The notes under the pieces: model-generated | What the model was told of the DNA's origin: nothing | The model's input: only the letters and a program-made list of their open reading frames with translations | Database searches by the model: none | Position numbers and translations under genes: made by a program | Part shown: positions 42,132 through 49,579 of the stretch, in pieces | How positions within the stretch are numbered: the stretch's first letter is position 1 | Layout: each line of letters opens with the position of its first letter | Origin: Dokdonia sp. Hel_I_53 | GTDB taxonomy: Bacteria > Bacteroidota > Bacteroidia > Flavobacteriales > Flavobacteriaceae | NCBI RefSeq assembly: GCF_007827465.1 | Contig: NZ_VISL01000001.1 | Location: forward strand, 811,001 to 875,000 | Direction: 5' to 3' | DNA length: 64,000 nucleotides

Positions 42132-42938
42132 ATGAAACATATTACTGGATTTATTCAAACAGCACCATTGTGGAAAAATGAGCAATTTTCTTTAGAGCAA
42201 TTTGAATTTCCAATTGTATCACTAGATGACTTTAACCCAAAACCTATTGCGAGCCATCTAAGGCTTGGCCACCAGATAGAATATATATGTAAGCAATTAC
42301 TTGAACATTCTGAAAGATATAAAGTTATTGCGCACAACATTCAGGTAAAAAAAGAGAAAATTACAATAGGTGAACTTGATTTTATAATAACAGATAGCTT
42401 TCGCGAAAGCATACCCATTCACATAGAGCTTACTTATAAATTTTATATTATTGACCCTACCATTTCTGAACCTATCCACCGACTTATGGGGCCTAATAGG
42501 AACGATATGTTTTTTTCTAAAATAGAAAAAACTAGAGATAAACAATTACCCTTAGCACATACTACAGAAGGTGAAAAGGCCCTATCTAGACTATCTATAA
42601 ATCATGAAGTACTTGAACAAAAAGTTTGTTTCTTAGGACAGTTATTTATGCCTTATGGAACGGAGAGCCCGCCAATAAGACCTTTAAATCCTGCATGTAT
42701 CGTTGGTTTCTGGATGCGATTTGAAGAATTTAAATCTTCAAAATTTCAATCATATGAATTTTATCTAACGCAAAAGCATGAATGGCTCCATGAGCCGCAT
42801 CTCAATGTTCCTTGGAAAAGTCATTTTAGAATTTTAATGGATATTACAATAAAACTTTTAAAACTGAGAGCACCTCTCATCTGGGTGAAAAAAGAGAATG
42901 GCATTTTAGAGAAGGGATTTGTGGTCTGGTGGTCTTAA
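42132..42938 (+). CDS. DUF1853 family protein (PD-(D/E)XK-like)
   Basis: A 268-residue protein from ATG 42132 (a TTG at 42102 would add ten residues). The DUF1853 pattern is clear: HLRLGHQIEYICKQLL, GELDFIITD (80-88) and IPIHIELTYKFYI (94-106), ending FVVWW. The Glu, Asp and Glu...Lys of these three segments lie where PD-(D/E)XK nuclease-fold proteins keep their active-site residues, so a nuclease-like fold is plausible; activity is unproven. The iterated palindrome at 42396-42411 encodes SFRES (89-93), between the Asp and Glu motifs. Single gene. Confidence 0.85.
   Translation: MKHITGFIQTAPLWKNEQFSLEQFEFPIVSLDDFNPKPIASHLRLGHQIEYICKQLLEHSERYKVIAHNIQVKKEKITIGELDFIITDSFRESIPIHIELTYKFYIIDPTISEPIHRLMGPNRNDMFFSKIEKTRDKQLPLAHTTEGEKALSRLSINHEVLEQKVCFLGQLFMPYGTESPPIRPLNPACIVGFWMRFEEFKSSKFQSYEFYLTQKHEWLHEPHLNVPWKSHFRILMDITIKLLKLRAPLIWVKKENGILEKGFVVWWS
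42396..42411. repeat. Iterated palindrome copy 12 (in DUF1853 gene)
   Basis: AGCTTTCGCGAAAGCA: exact core and GC arms, outermost bases changed; read as SFRES. Confidence 0.9.
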
Positions 42939-43001
42939 ATTTAAGTATTAAACTTTGAAATTTTCCAAACAAGTCTGTATTTTACATTTTTCTAATACAT
43001 T

Positions 43002-43799
43002 ATGTTACAAAAATTCCCCTTAGATCCAAAAATTAAAAGCCACCTTTTTATAGCAATAGGACTTGCCTTCTGGGTGTTTTCTTTTCTGTTTTTTACAGAG
43101 CCACTAGATGTAAATGAACTCTCTAGTTCAGAAAAATTGATATACCTACCTTTGTATGGAATATTAGCTGCACTATGTTACCTAGCGATGTTACCTGTAC
43201 AGCAGTTTATATTCATTAAAAATAATCAAAAGTGGCAAATTAGAAGTGAGTTCATTTTCTTTCTATTATTTATTGCATTCACATTTATTATAATGCGGTT
43301 ATTCTATTCATACATAATAGTTTACAACCAACCCAATCCTTACTCAATATCCTATTATTTTACTGCTATATTTTTTCCTGCCATGTTAGTAATATTCCCA
43401 ATTGTAGCTGTAGCCCGTTATGCTTTTGGGAAGTATGTAAATAGAAGAATAGAGGCTTCAAAAATTCATATAAAAGGGGAAGGTAATTATGAAGGTTTAC
43501 GTTTATTTCCATCAGATCTAATACTCTTAGAAGCTTCTGATAATTATGTGGAAATTCATTATCAAGACCATGGAAATTTAAAAAAGCAACTCATACGTAC
43601 AAGGTTAAGTAAGCTTGAAAAAAAATTTCCTGAACTGATCAGGACTCATCGATCTTTTCTTATAAATAGTGATCATTTTCAATCCTATAAAATGGAAAAG
43701 AATAAAATGGGCCTCATTTTATCGCATACACTTTTTGTACCTGTTTCTAAAACTCGTGCTTTTGAGGTAAAAAAGGCCCTAAGTTTCGCCACAAATTAA
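43002..43799 (+). CDS. Membrane-anchored LytTR transcriptional regulator
   Basis: A 265-residue one-component regulator. Four membrane helices (about 13-32, 46-70, 84-108 and 118-142) are fused to a C-terminal LytTR DNA-binding domain (about 165-262): DLILLEASDNYVEIHYQ, LIRTRLSKLEKKFPELIRTHRSFLIN and VPVSKTRAFEVKKAL. There is no receiver domain, so it is not the phosphorylation target of the LytS kinase at 4.3-5.6 kb in the usual way; a membrane signal may act directly. It precedes the S41 peptidase gene by 102 bp and may control it. Confidence 0.9.
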   Translation: MLQKFPLDPKIKSHLFIAIGLAFWVFSFLFFTEPLDVNELSSSEKLIYLPLYGILAALCYLAMLPVQQFIFIKNNQKWQIRSEFIFFLLFIAFTFIIMRLFYSYIIVYNQPNPYSISYYFTAIFFPAMLVIFPIVAVARYAFGKYVNRRIEASKIHIKGEGNYEGLRLFPSDLILLEASDNYVEIHYQDHGNLKKQLIRTRLSKLEKKFPELIRTHRSFLINSDHFQSYKMEKNKMGLILSHTLFVPVSKTRAFEVKKALSFATN

Positions 43800-43901
43800 T
43801 TCAGTTTCGCCCCAATGTACTGTAAGGGTTAGTGAAATCGCTATCAAGAGAATAGTTTTGATCTATTAAGTTTTAAAAAATTAATAGTTAAAATTACTCA
43901 C

Positions 43902-45152
43902 ATGAAAACATTTACTTCCTTTTTTATTGCGTTTATATGCTTACTATCTTCTTTCGCGAAAGCAAATAACCCATATCAAAAAAAATGTAATTGTAAAGAA
44001 GATTTGATTTATATAGACTCTCAAATAAGAAAAATGGTCTCGTTCAAAAAGCAAATTAAAGGGGATCTACTTTATTTATATGATAGTAAATTAGATTCTT
44101 TAAAATTAAAAATAACGCCAGAAACGACGGTGGTAGCTTGCTACAATATTTTAAATGAATTACTTGCAACAATAAAAGATAAGCATGCCGCTATTACCCA
44201 TAAGGAACCAAAATATTTAAAAAATAATTTAATCCGTCAAGACAGTATAACCCATTTTATAAACAGCAAAATTTTTAAAAGCCACCCTACCACAAGCTAC
44301 AATATTCTTGAATTATTAAAAATTTTAGAGAACAAGTCGTTTACTGATTTTGAAGGTATATATAAACTATCAGAATCTATAGAGATAGGAATTACAGCAG
44401 TACAAAATGGATTTGAAGGTGTTGTAACAAATTCTACCGACCCTCTATGGGCTGTAGGCCAAATTAAATACTACTTTACAAAAGTGGGTAAAAACATGTA
44501 TGATGTCACCACTATAGGTATTCCTGGTGGTACGTTAGTACGTATACCAGCAATGTACTATTATGATGGTCGTATATGGAACTTAACTAAAGAAGGAACT
44601 TCTCCACATACGCATATTAAAAAAGAAAAAGAAAATTGGGAGTTTAGACAACTAACTGAAGATACTCAGTATGTATACTTTGGGAGTTTTTCTAATAGAA
44701 AGGACAACGTATTAAATTTTGAGAAATTTTATGATGAAACAAAAGATAAATTTACTGCAGAAAATATTATTGTAGATTTAAGGGACAATGGCGGGGGGAA
44801 TTCAAAATACTCTGATCCATTTTACAAGATTTTTAAAAAAAATAAAATGAATGTTTATATCATTACAAACTTCCTAACTATAAGTAATGCAGAGCAATTC
44901 ACATTAAAACTAAAAAAATTAAAAAATTCAAAGCACTTAGGCCAACGCACATATGGGGCAATTGCGTACGGCTCTAATTATGGACGGACTTTGGAAACTC
45001 CCTCTAAATGCTTTTCCATATATCCAACAGATATGAATTTTCACAAATACATAGATTATGAATATGTAGGTATACAACCTGAAATAACTTTAAACTTTGA
45101 AGAAGATTGGATTGAACAAACTTTAAAAATTATTAATAAAAAGAATTATTAA
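43902..45152 (+). CDS. S41 family peptidase-like secreted protein
   Basis: A 416-residue exported protein. The signal peptide (1-21) ends SSFAKA, encoded by a copy of the iterated palindrome (43949-43964). The C-terminal part has the S41 (tail-specific protease) core: IIVDLRDNGGGNSKYSDPFY, then ITNFLTISNAEQFTLKLKKL with the candidate nucleophile Ser, then LGQRTYGAIAYGSNYG. No PDZ domain is evident between the helical N-terminal part (about 25-130) and the core. The distant catalytic Lys cannot be assigned by eye, so activity is not certain. It may be under the upstream LytTR regulator. Confidence 0.83.
   Translation: MKTFTSFFIAFICLLSSFAKANNPYQKKCNCKEDLIYIDSQIRKMVSFKKQIKGDLLYLYDSKLDSLKLKITPETTVVACYNILNELLATIKDKHAAITHKEPKYLKNNLIRQDSITHFINSKIFKSHPTTSYNILELLKILENKSFTDFEGIYKLSESIEIGITAVQNGFEGVVTNSTDPLWAVGQIKYYFTKVGKNMYDVTTIGIPGGTLVRIPAMYYYDGRIWNLTKEGTSPHTHIKKEKENWEFRQLTEDTQYVYFGSFSNRKDNVLNFEKFYDETKDKFTAENIIVDLRDNGGGNSKYSDPFYKIFKKNKMNVYIITNFLTISNAEQFTLKLKKLKNSKHLGQRTYGAIAYGSNYGRTLETPSKCFSIYPTDMNFHKYIDYEYVGIQPEITLNFEEDWIEQTLKIINKKNY
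43949..43964. repeat. Iterated palindrome copy 13 (in S41 signal peptide)
   Basis: TTCTTTCGCGAAAGCA: exact core with altered outer bases; it encodes FAKA, the likely signal peptidase site. Confidence 0.88.
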
Positions 45153-45258
45153 ACATAAAGGAGGCATAACAATAACTTGATGGTAAAATTCCTGCAGAGT
45201 ATACACCAGAAGTATTGTATGTTTTCATCTTTTATCTACAGCACCATTAAAATTAAAA

Positions 45259-45304
45259 AAATCATCTTCTAGTATAAAACTTAATCTCTACTAGAAGATG
45301 ATTT
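45259..45304. terminator. Terminator between S41 gene and hisIE
   Basis: A perfect 16-bp stem (45259-45274 with 45289-45304) around a 14-nt loop, with a T-run on the minus strand (end of hisIE) and a T-rich tail on the plus strand. Confidence 0.9.
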
Positions 45305-45331
45305 CTTTATTATATCACTGAATACTATTTA

Positions 45332-45931
45332 TTATTTATGTCTCGCTATTAATGTATTTTCTACATCTCTTAAATGAAAACCTTTAGCCTGAAGTAAGAC
45401 CATTATATGAAAAAGCAAGTCTGCACTTTCATTAAGAAATAGGTGGTCGTTATCATCTTTTGATTCGATCACAACTTCAACGGCTTCCTCTCCGACCTTT
45501 TGTGCTACCTTATTGATCCCTTTTCTAAATAATGAGGCTACATAAGAGTCGGCAGTTTCCTTATTGTTCCATCGATCTTCTATTATTTCTTCTAATGTCG
45601 ATAAAAATCCAAAATTCGGGCGGTTACGTTCTCCCCAGCACGTATCTGTTCCTTTATGGCAGGTGGGTCCCTGTGGTTGTACTTGTATAAGTAACGAATC
45701 ATTATCACAGTCTGATTTAATACTATCTAATATTAAATAATTTTTTGTCTCCTCTCCCTTAGTCCATAAGCGCTGCTTTGAACGACTGTAAAAAGTCACT
45801 TTGTTTGTAGATAATGTTTTTTCATAAGCCTCTGCATTCATAAAGCCCAGCATTAAAACATTTTTCGTACTTGCGTCTTGAATGATAGCTGGCACTAAAC
45901 CATCTTCATATTTACTAAAATCTATTTTCAT
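45332..45931 (-). CDS. hisIE: Bifunctional phosphoribosyl-AMP cyclohydrolase / phosphoribosyl-ATP pyrophosphatase
   Basis: A 199-residue fusion for histidine biosynthesis steps 2 and 3. The N-terminal HisI part (about 1-105) has VLMLGFMNAEAYEKT, SRSKQRLWTKGEETKN, DSIKSDCDNDSLLIQV and GPTCHKGTDTCW (metal Cys/His). The C-terminal HisE part (about 110-199) has the MazG-like pattern LEEIIEDRW, KVGEEAVEVVIES and NESADLLFHIMVLL. Downstream partner of hisF, 57 bp away; the other his genes are not in this window. Confidence 0.96.
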   Translation of the reverse strand: MKIDFSKYEDGLVPAIIQDASTKNVLMLGFMNAEAYEKTLSTNKVTFYSRSKQRLWTKGEETKNYLILDSIKSDCDNDSLLIQVQPQGPTCHKGTDTCWGERNRPNFGFLSTLEEIIEDRWNNKETADSYVASLFRKGINKVAQKVGEEAVEVVIESKDDNDHLFLNESADLLFHIMVLLQAKGFHLRDVENTLIARHK

Positions 45932-45988
45932 TTTTTATCTACATTAAGATGCTATGATTTGAGAAATTAATCATTGCTACTCTTTAAA

Positions 45989-46744
45989 TTATAATCTTAC
46001 GTTTATTCCTTTTGAAGCTATTTCTCTCTTTAATATTGGTATTTCAATTTCTTTAAAGTGAAATACACTAGCTGCAAGTGCTGCATCTGCATTCCCTACT
46101 TGAAAAGCATCTGTAAAATGTTGCATGGTCCCAGCACCACCACTAGCTATAATGGGTATATTAAGTTCACTTGACAGCCGAGCTAACGCTTCATTTGCAA
46201 AACCATCTTTTGTTCCGTCATTATCCATAGAAGTGAATAGAATCTCACCTGCCCCTCGAGCCTCCACCTCCCTTGCCCAGTCAAATAAATTTAACTCTGT
46301 AGGAACTTTACCTCCTACAAGATGAACTATCCAATTATTATTAATCCGTTTTGCATCAATAGCGACAACTATACATTGCGAACCAAATTTTGAAACTAAA
46401 TCATTTATAAGCTCTGGTCTTTTTACTGCACTAGAGTTTATTGACACTTTGTCTGCTCCATTTTGTAATAAAATGTCTACATCTGCTACAGAAGAGATAC
46501 CTCCTCCTACGGTAAATGGAATATTAACCTGTGAAGCCACACTTAAAACTAAATTTGCTAGCGTTTTTCTACGCTCTTCTGTCGCAGAAATATCAAGAAA
46601 TACTAGTTCGTCTGCTCCTGTTTCTGAATATATTTTTGCAAGGGCTACTGGATCTCCAGCATCCCGTAAATTCACAAAATTAGTCCCTTTTACAGTACGA
46701 CCATTTTTTATATCGAGACAAGGTATAATACGTTTTGTAATCAA
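45989..46744 (-). CDS. hisF: Imidazole glycerol phosphate synthase cyclase subunit
   Basis: A 251-residue TIM barrel that, with HisH, makes imidazole glycerol phosphate and AICAR from PRFAR. Catalytic D11 ([15 protein letters not shown]) and D130 (VVAIDAKR) are in place; phosphate sites TVGGGISS (78-85) and ASGGAGTM are intact. Complete. It is the first gene of a two-gene hisF-hisIE unit; 232 bp without a gene lie upstream, so it is not the tail of a longer his operon at this locus. Confidence 0.97.
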   Translation of the reverse strand: MITKRIIPCLDIKNGRTVKGTNFVNLRDAGDPVALAKIYSETGADELVFLDISATEERRKTLANLVLSVASQVNIPFTVGGGISSVADVDILLQNGADKVSINSSAVKRPELINDLVSKFGSQCIVVAIDAKRINNNWIVHLVGGKVPTELNLFDWAREVEARGAGEILFTSMDNDGTKDGFANEALARLSSELNIPIIASGGAGTMQHFTDAFQVGNADAALAASVFHFKEIEIPILKREIASKGINVRL

Positions 46745-46976
46745 GGGCTTTTTATTTAAAACTATAGGTTTTAAGTATACTTGTTTTTAACTCTTTACAA
46801 AAATATGCAAAACTACCGTACTCCTCTATGAAAGAATGGCTGGTTTTCTTAACACTTCTTAAATTGTAACTCACATTCATAATTATGTATTAAATCTATA
46901 ATAATACGTTGTTAATCTATTAAATAAACATTTATCAATAAAATACATTTATACTCTAACCAATAATTAATAAATT

Positions 46977-47177
46977 ATGATAAAGATTATAGGAGTCATA
47001 GCTCTGGTTGCTGGAGCTGTAATGCTCGTTTTAGGAGTAATGGGAATTTTTGGCAGTATGCAAACTGGAATGAACCCTTGGGCATTTACTATTCTTGGTG
47101 TTATCTTCTTTTTTGCAGGCATATCTTTATTGAAGCATCGTAAAGATACTGACGTAGTAGCTGCAGAAAAGAAGTAA
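46977..47177 (+). CDS. 66-residue two-helix membrane protein
   Basis: Two hydrophobic helices (IIGVIALVAGAVMLVLGVMGIF and PWAFTILGVIFFFAGISLL) are separated by a short Met/Gln/Gly loop, with a charged tail KHRKDTDVVAAEKK. The start ATG and a stop 4 bp before the next reading frame fit a compact operon with the VOC and AI-2E genes. No family is recognised. Confidence 0.7.
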   Translation: MIKIIGVIALVAGAVMLVLGVMGIFGSMQTGMNPWAFTILGVIFFFAGISLLKHRKDTDVVAAEKK

Positions 47178-47213
47178 TTTGTGCGTAAATTAGTATCAGA
47201 AATAAAAGATACT

Positions 47214-47630
47214 ATGCATTTACGTCCTTTCCACCTTGCCATCCCAGTAGATGATGTTGACAAGGCTAGAACATTTTATAGAGATATTTTAAATCTACCT
47301 GAAGGTCGCAGCAGTGACCATTGGGTAGATTTTAATTTTTTTGGTCATCAGTTGGTAATTCATTACAAAGAAAAGATAATAGACTCTGTAAAACACAATG
47401 AAGTAGATGGAAAGGCTGTGCCTGTGCCGCACTTTGGTGTTGTCTTAGCATGGGACGATTTTCACAATTTTGCTAAGGAGATTGGAGCTCACGTTAAATT
47501 TATTATTGAACCTTATATTCGGTTTGAAGGCAAACCTGGAGAACAAGCCACAATGTTTTTTTATGATCCCTGTGGAAATGCATTAGAATTTAAAGCTTTT
47601 AAAAATGACGATCAACTATTTGCATCATAA
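47214..47630 (+). CDS. VOC family protein (glyoxalase/dioxygenase fold)
   Basis: A 138-residue protein from ATG 47214; a GTG at 47181 is possible but the family begins at MHLRPFHLAIPVDDVDKARTFYRDIL. Vicinal-oxygen-chelate features: H7 (FHLAIPV) as first metal ligand, HQLVIHY, HFGVVL and the final ligand Glu in FFYDPCGNALEFKAF. The fold binds a divalent metal; substrate not predictable. It sits between the small membrane gene and the AI-2E transporter gene (2 bp away). Confidence 0.9.
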   Translation: MHLRPFHLAIPVDDVDKARTFYRDILNLPEGRSSDHWVDFNFFGHQLVIHYKEKIIDSVKHNEVDGKAVPVPHFGVVLAWDDFHNFAKEIGAHVKFIIEPYIRFEGKPGEQATMFFYDPCGNALEFKAFKNDDQLFAS

Positions 47631-47632
47631 CT

Positions 47633-48670
47633 ATGAAAACAATTAACCCTAAACTATTAAGACAACTCTTCGTAATATTTCTAATAGTATTATTGGGATG
47701 GCTCATTTTTAAAGAAATGGCCACTTATCTTTCTGGAGTATTAGGAGCTATTACCCTATTTGTACTTATGCGTAAATGGCAAAAGTATTTAGTAAACAAA
47801 AAAAAATGGAATCCTAGTATTGCTGCATCCCTGCTTATGGTAGGTTCCTTTCTAGTAATATTAGTCCCTATTGCAGGGTTGACACTTATGCTTACTTCTA
47901 AGGTGAGTAAAGCAGTTGAAAATAGTGGTAAAGTTGTAGATATTATCAAGAGTTCACTTTCAAAACTAGAAACTCAAATAGGAATGAACCTTACAGAAAC
48001 TATAGACACAGGTGCTATAACAGACTGGATGAGTTCAAATCTTCAAAACTTAGCAGGTAGTACCTTTAACATACTCATAGCGATAAGCATAATGTATTTT
48101 ATGCTTTATTACATGCTCACAAACCGTCGTACATTTCGAGAGACTTTACTTGATTATATCCCTTTAAGTGAGAGCAATCTTAAAGTAATAGGAAAAGATA
48201 GTGTTAATCTTGTAAAATCTAATGCTATAGGCATACCACTAGTAGCTATTATGCAAGGAACTGTCGCACTTGTAGGGTTTTTGATTTTTGGAATAGAAGA
48301 TCCATTTTTTTGGTTTGCCGTAGTAACTATAGGTGCTATGATTCCTTTTATAGGAACTGCTTTAGGGATTGTGCCTGTATGTATCATCCTATACGCTTCA
48401 GGACAGATAGGGCTGTGTATTGCCATGCTTGCTTACGGGATTATAGTAGTAGGGTCTACAGATAATATTTTTAGACTTATCATTCAAAAAAGACTGGCAG
48501 ATGTACATCCCCTAGTAACTATTGTTGGGGTCATAGTGGGTGTTCCTCTCTTTGGTTTTATCGGCCTTATATTTGGTCCTATATTAGTAAGTCTTTTTCT
48601 TTTAATCGTTAAAATTTACAAACAAGAATACGGGAAAGAATTATCTCAAACAGAGGAAGAAGTACTGTAG
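47633..48670 (+). CDS. AI-2E family transporter
   Basis: A 345-residue polytopic protein of the AI-2E/YdiK/PerM family, with about eight helices: paired N-terminal helices (FVIFLIVLLGWLIF; GVLGAITLFVLM), a periplasmic or cytoplasmic coiled segment (about 85-130), and the C-terminal half with FWFAVVTIGAMIPFIGTALGIVPVCIILY, VGSTDNIFRLIIQKRLADVHPLVTIVGVIVG and GLIFGPILVSLFLL. Members export varied small molecules or ions; autoinducer-2 transport is known for only a few, so the name is historical. Stop of VOC and this ATG are 2 bp apart. Confidence 0.93.
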   Translation: MKTINPKLLRQLFVIFLIVLLGWLIFKEMATYLSGVLGAITLFVLMRKWQKYLVNKKKWNPSIAASLLMVGSFLVILVPIAGLTLMLTSKVSKAVENSGKVVDIIKSSLSKLETQIGMNLTETIDTGAITDWMSSNLQNLAGSTFNILIAISIMYFMLYYMLTNRRTFRETLLDYIPLSESNLKVIGKDSVNLVKSNAIGIPLVAIMQGTVALVGFLIFGIEDPFFWFAVVTIGAMIPFIGTALGIVPVCIILYASGQIGLCIAMLAYGIIVVGSTDNIFRLIIQKRLADVHPLVTIVGVIVGVPLFGFIGLIFGPILVSLFLLIVKIYKQEYGKELSQTEEEVL

Positions 48671-48687
48671 AAATCGTTTTAGGAGTA

Positions 48688-48703
48688 CGCTTTCGCGAAA
48701 GCG
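48688..48703. repeat. Iterated palindrome copy 14 (perfect, intergenic)
   Basis: Perfect CGCTTTCGCGAAAGCG, 17 bp after the AI-2E stop and 70 bp before the ROK kinase ATG. Confidence 0.95.
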
Positions 48704-48773
48704 CAACTATGTTAAATCATTTATAGCTCATAAATTCCTATCTTCACATTACAGAAAATAATACTATTTTTCA

Positions 48774-49517
48774 ATGCAAATATTAGGCATCGATATAGGT
48801 GGAACTGGAATTAAAGGAGCTCCTGTAGACCTAACAACAGCAGCGTTAACAACTGAACGCTTTAGGGTTGAAACTCCAAGACCTGCAAAACCTAAGGCTG
48901 TAGCAAAAGCAGTCCAGAAAATCGTAGATCATTTTAATTGGAAAGGCCCCATAGGATTTGGCTTTCCTACAGTAATTGTCAATGGCAAAGCAATGGCCTA
49001 CGGTAACATGCATAAAAGCTGGCTAGGTGTACAAATAGACAAACTGTTTTCTGAAAAAACTGGGCTTCCATGCGTGGTTATAAATGATGCAGATGCTGCT
49101 GGAATGGCAGAAGTACGTTTTGGTAGCGGAAAAAATATAAATGGTCTTGTATTAACCATTACCGTAGGTACAGGTATAGGTTCTGGCCTTTATAACAATG
49201 GTATATTAATACCTAATTTTGAATTAGGAAGAATTCCATATAATAATGAGCCTATCGAAAAATATGTTGCAAATTCTGTTAGAAAAGCACAAAATCTAAC
49301 CTATAAACAATGGGCGCATCGATTTAATTTCTTCCTTGATACCGTAGAGTCCATTTGCACGCCAGATCAATACATTATAGGAGGTGGTATAAGCAAGCAC
49401 ATGGATGAGTTTAAAAAATATATTACCACAGACATTCCTTTCACAGCAGCTCAGATGAAAAACAATGCGGGTATTATAGGAGCAGCTTGTGCCTATGAGG
49501 CAAAAATAAATTCATAA
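48774..49517 (+). CDS. ROK family polyphosphate-glucose phosphotransferase-like kinase
   Basis: A 247-residue ROK-family sugar kinase. N-terminal phosphate loop [16 protein letters not shown] (4-19), catalytic Asp in [13 protein letters not shown] (about 102-113), and [17 protein letters not shown]. It lacks the Cys-rich zinc motif of ROK repressors and has no HTH, and its short length fits polyphosphate glucokinases. It would make glucose 6-phosphate using polyphosphate or ATP; the donor is an inference from family resemblance. Single gene before the large M14 peptidase gene. Confidence 0.9.
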   Translation: MQILGIDIGGTGIKGAPVDLTTAALTTERFRVETPRPAKPKAVAKAVQKIVDHFNWKGPIGFGFPTVIVNGKAMAYGNMHKSWLGVQIDKLFSEKTGLPCVVINDADAAGMAEVRFGSGKNINGLVLTITVGTGIGSGLYNNGILIPNFELGRIPYNNEPIEKYVANSVRKAQNLTYKQWAHRFNFFLDTVESICTPDQYIIGGGISKHMDEFKKYITTDIPFTAAQMKNNAGIIGAACAYEAKINS

Positions 49518-49579
49518 TACCTTAAGCTTTCATAAGTTCTTTTCTCTATTTTTAGGCTTTAAACCTTAAAAAAAGGCGC

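Noticed and set aside
45153..45258. Short stretch after the S41 gene that translates as GKIPAEYTPEVLYVF, perhaps a remnant
   Set aside because: It is too short, has no in-frame start and no recognisable parent family; chance cannot be excluded.
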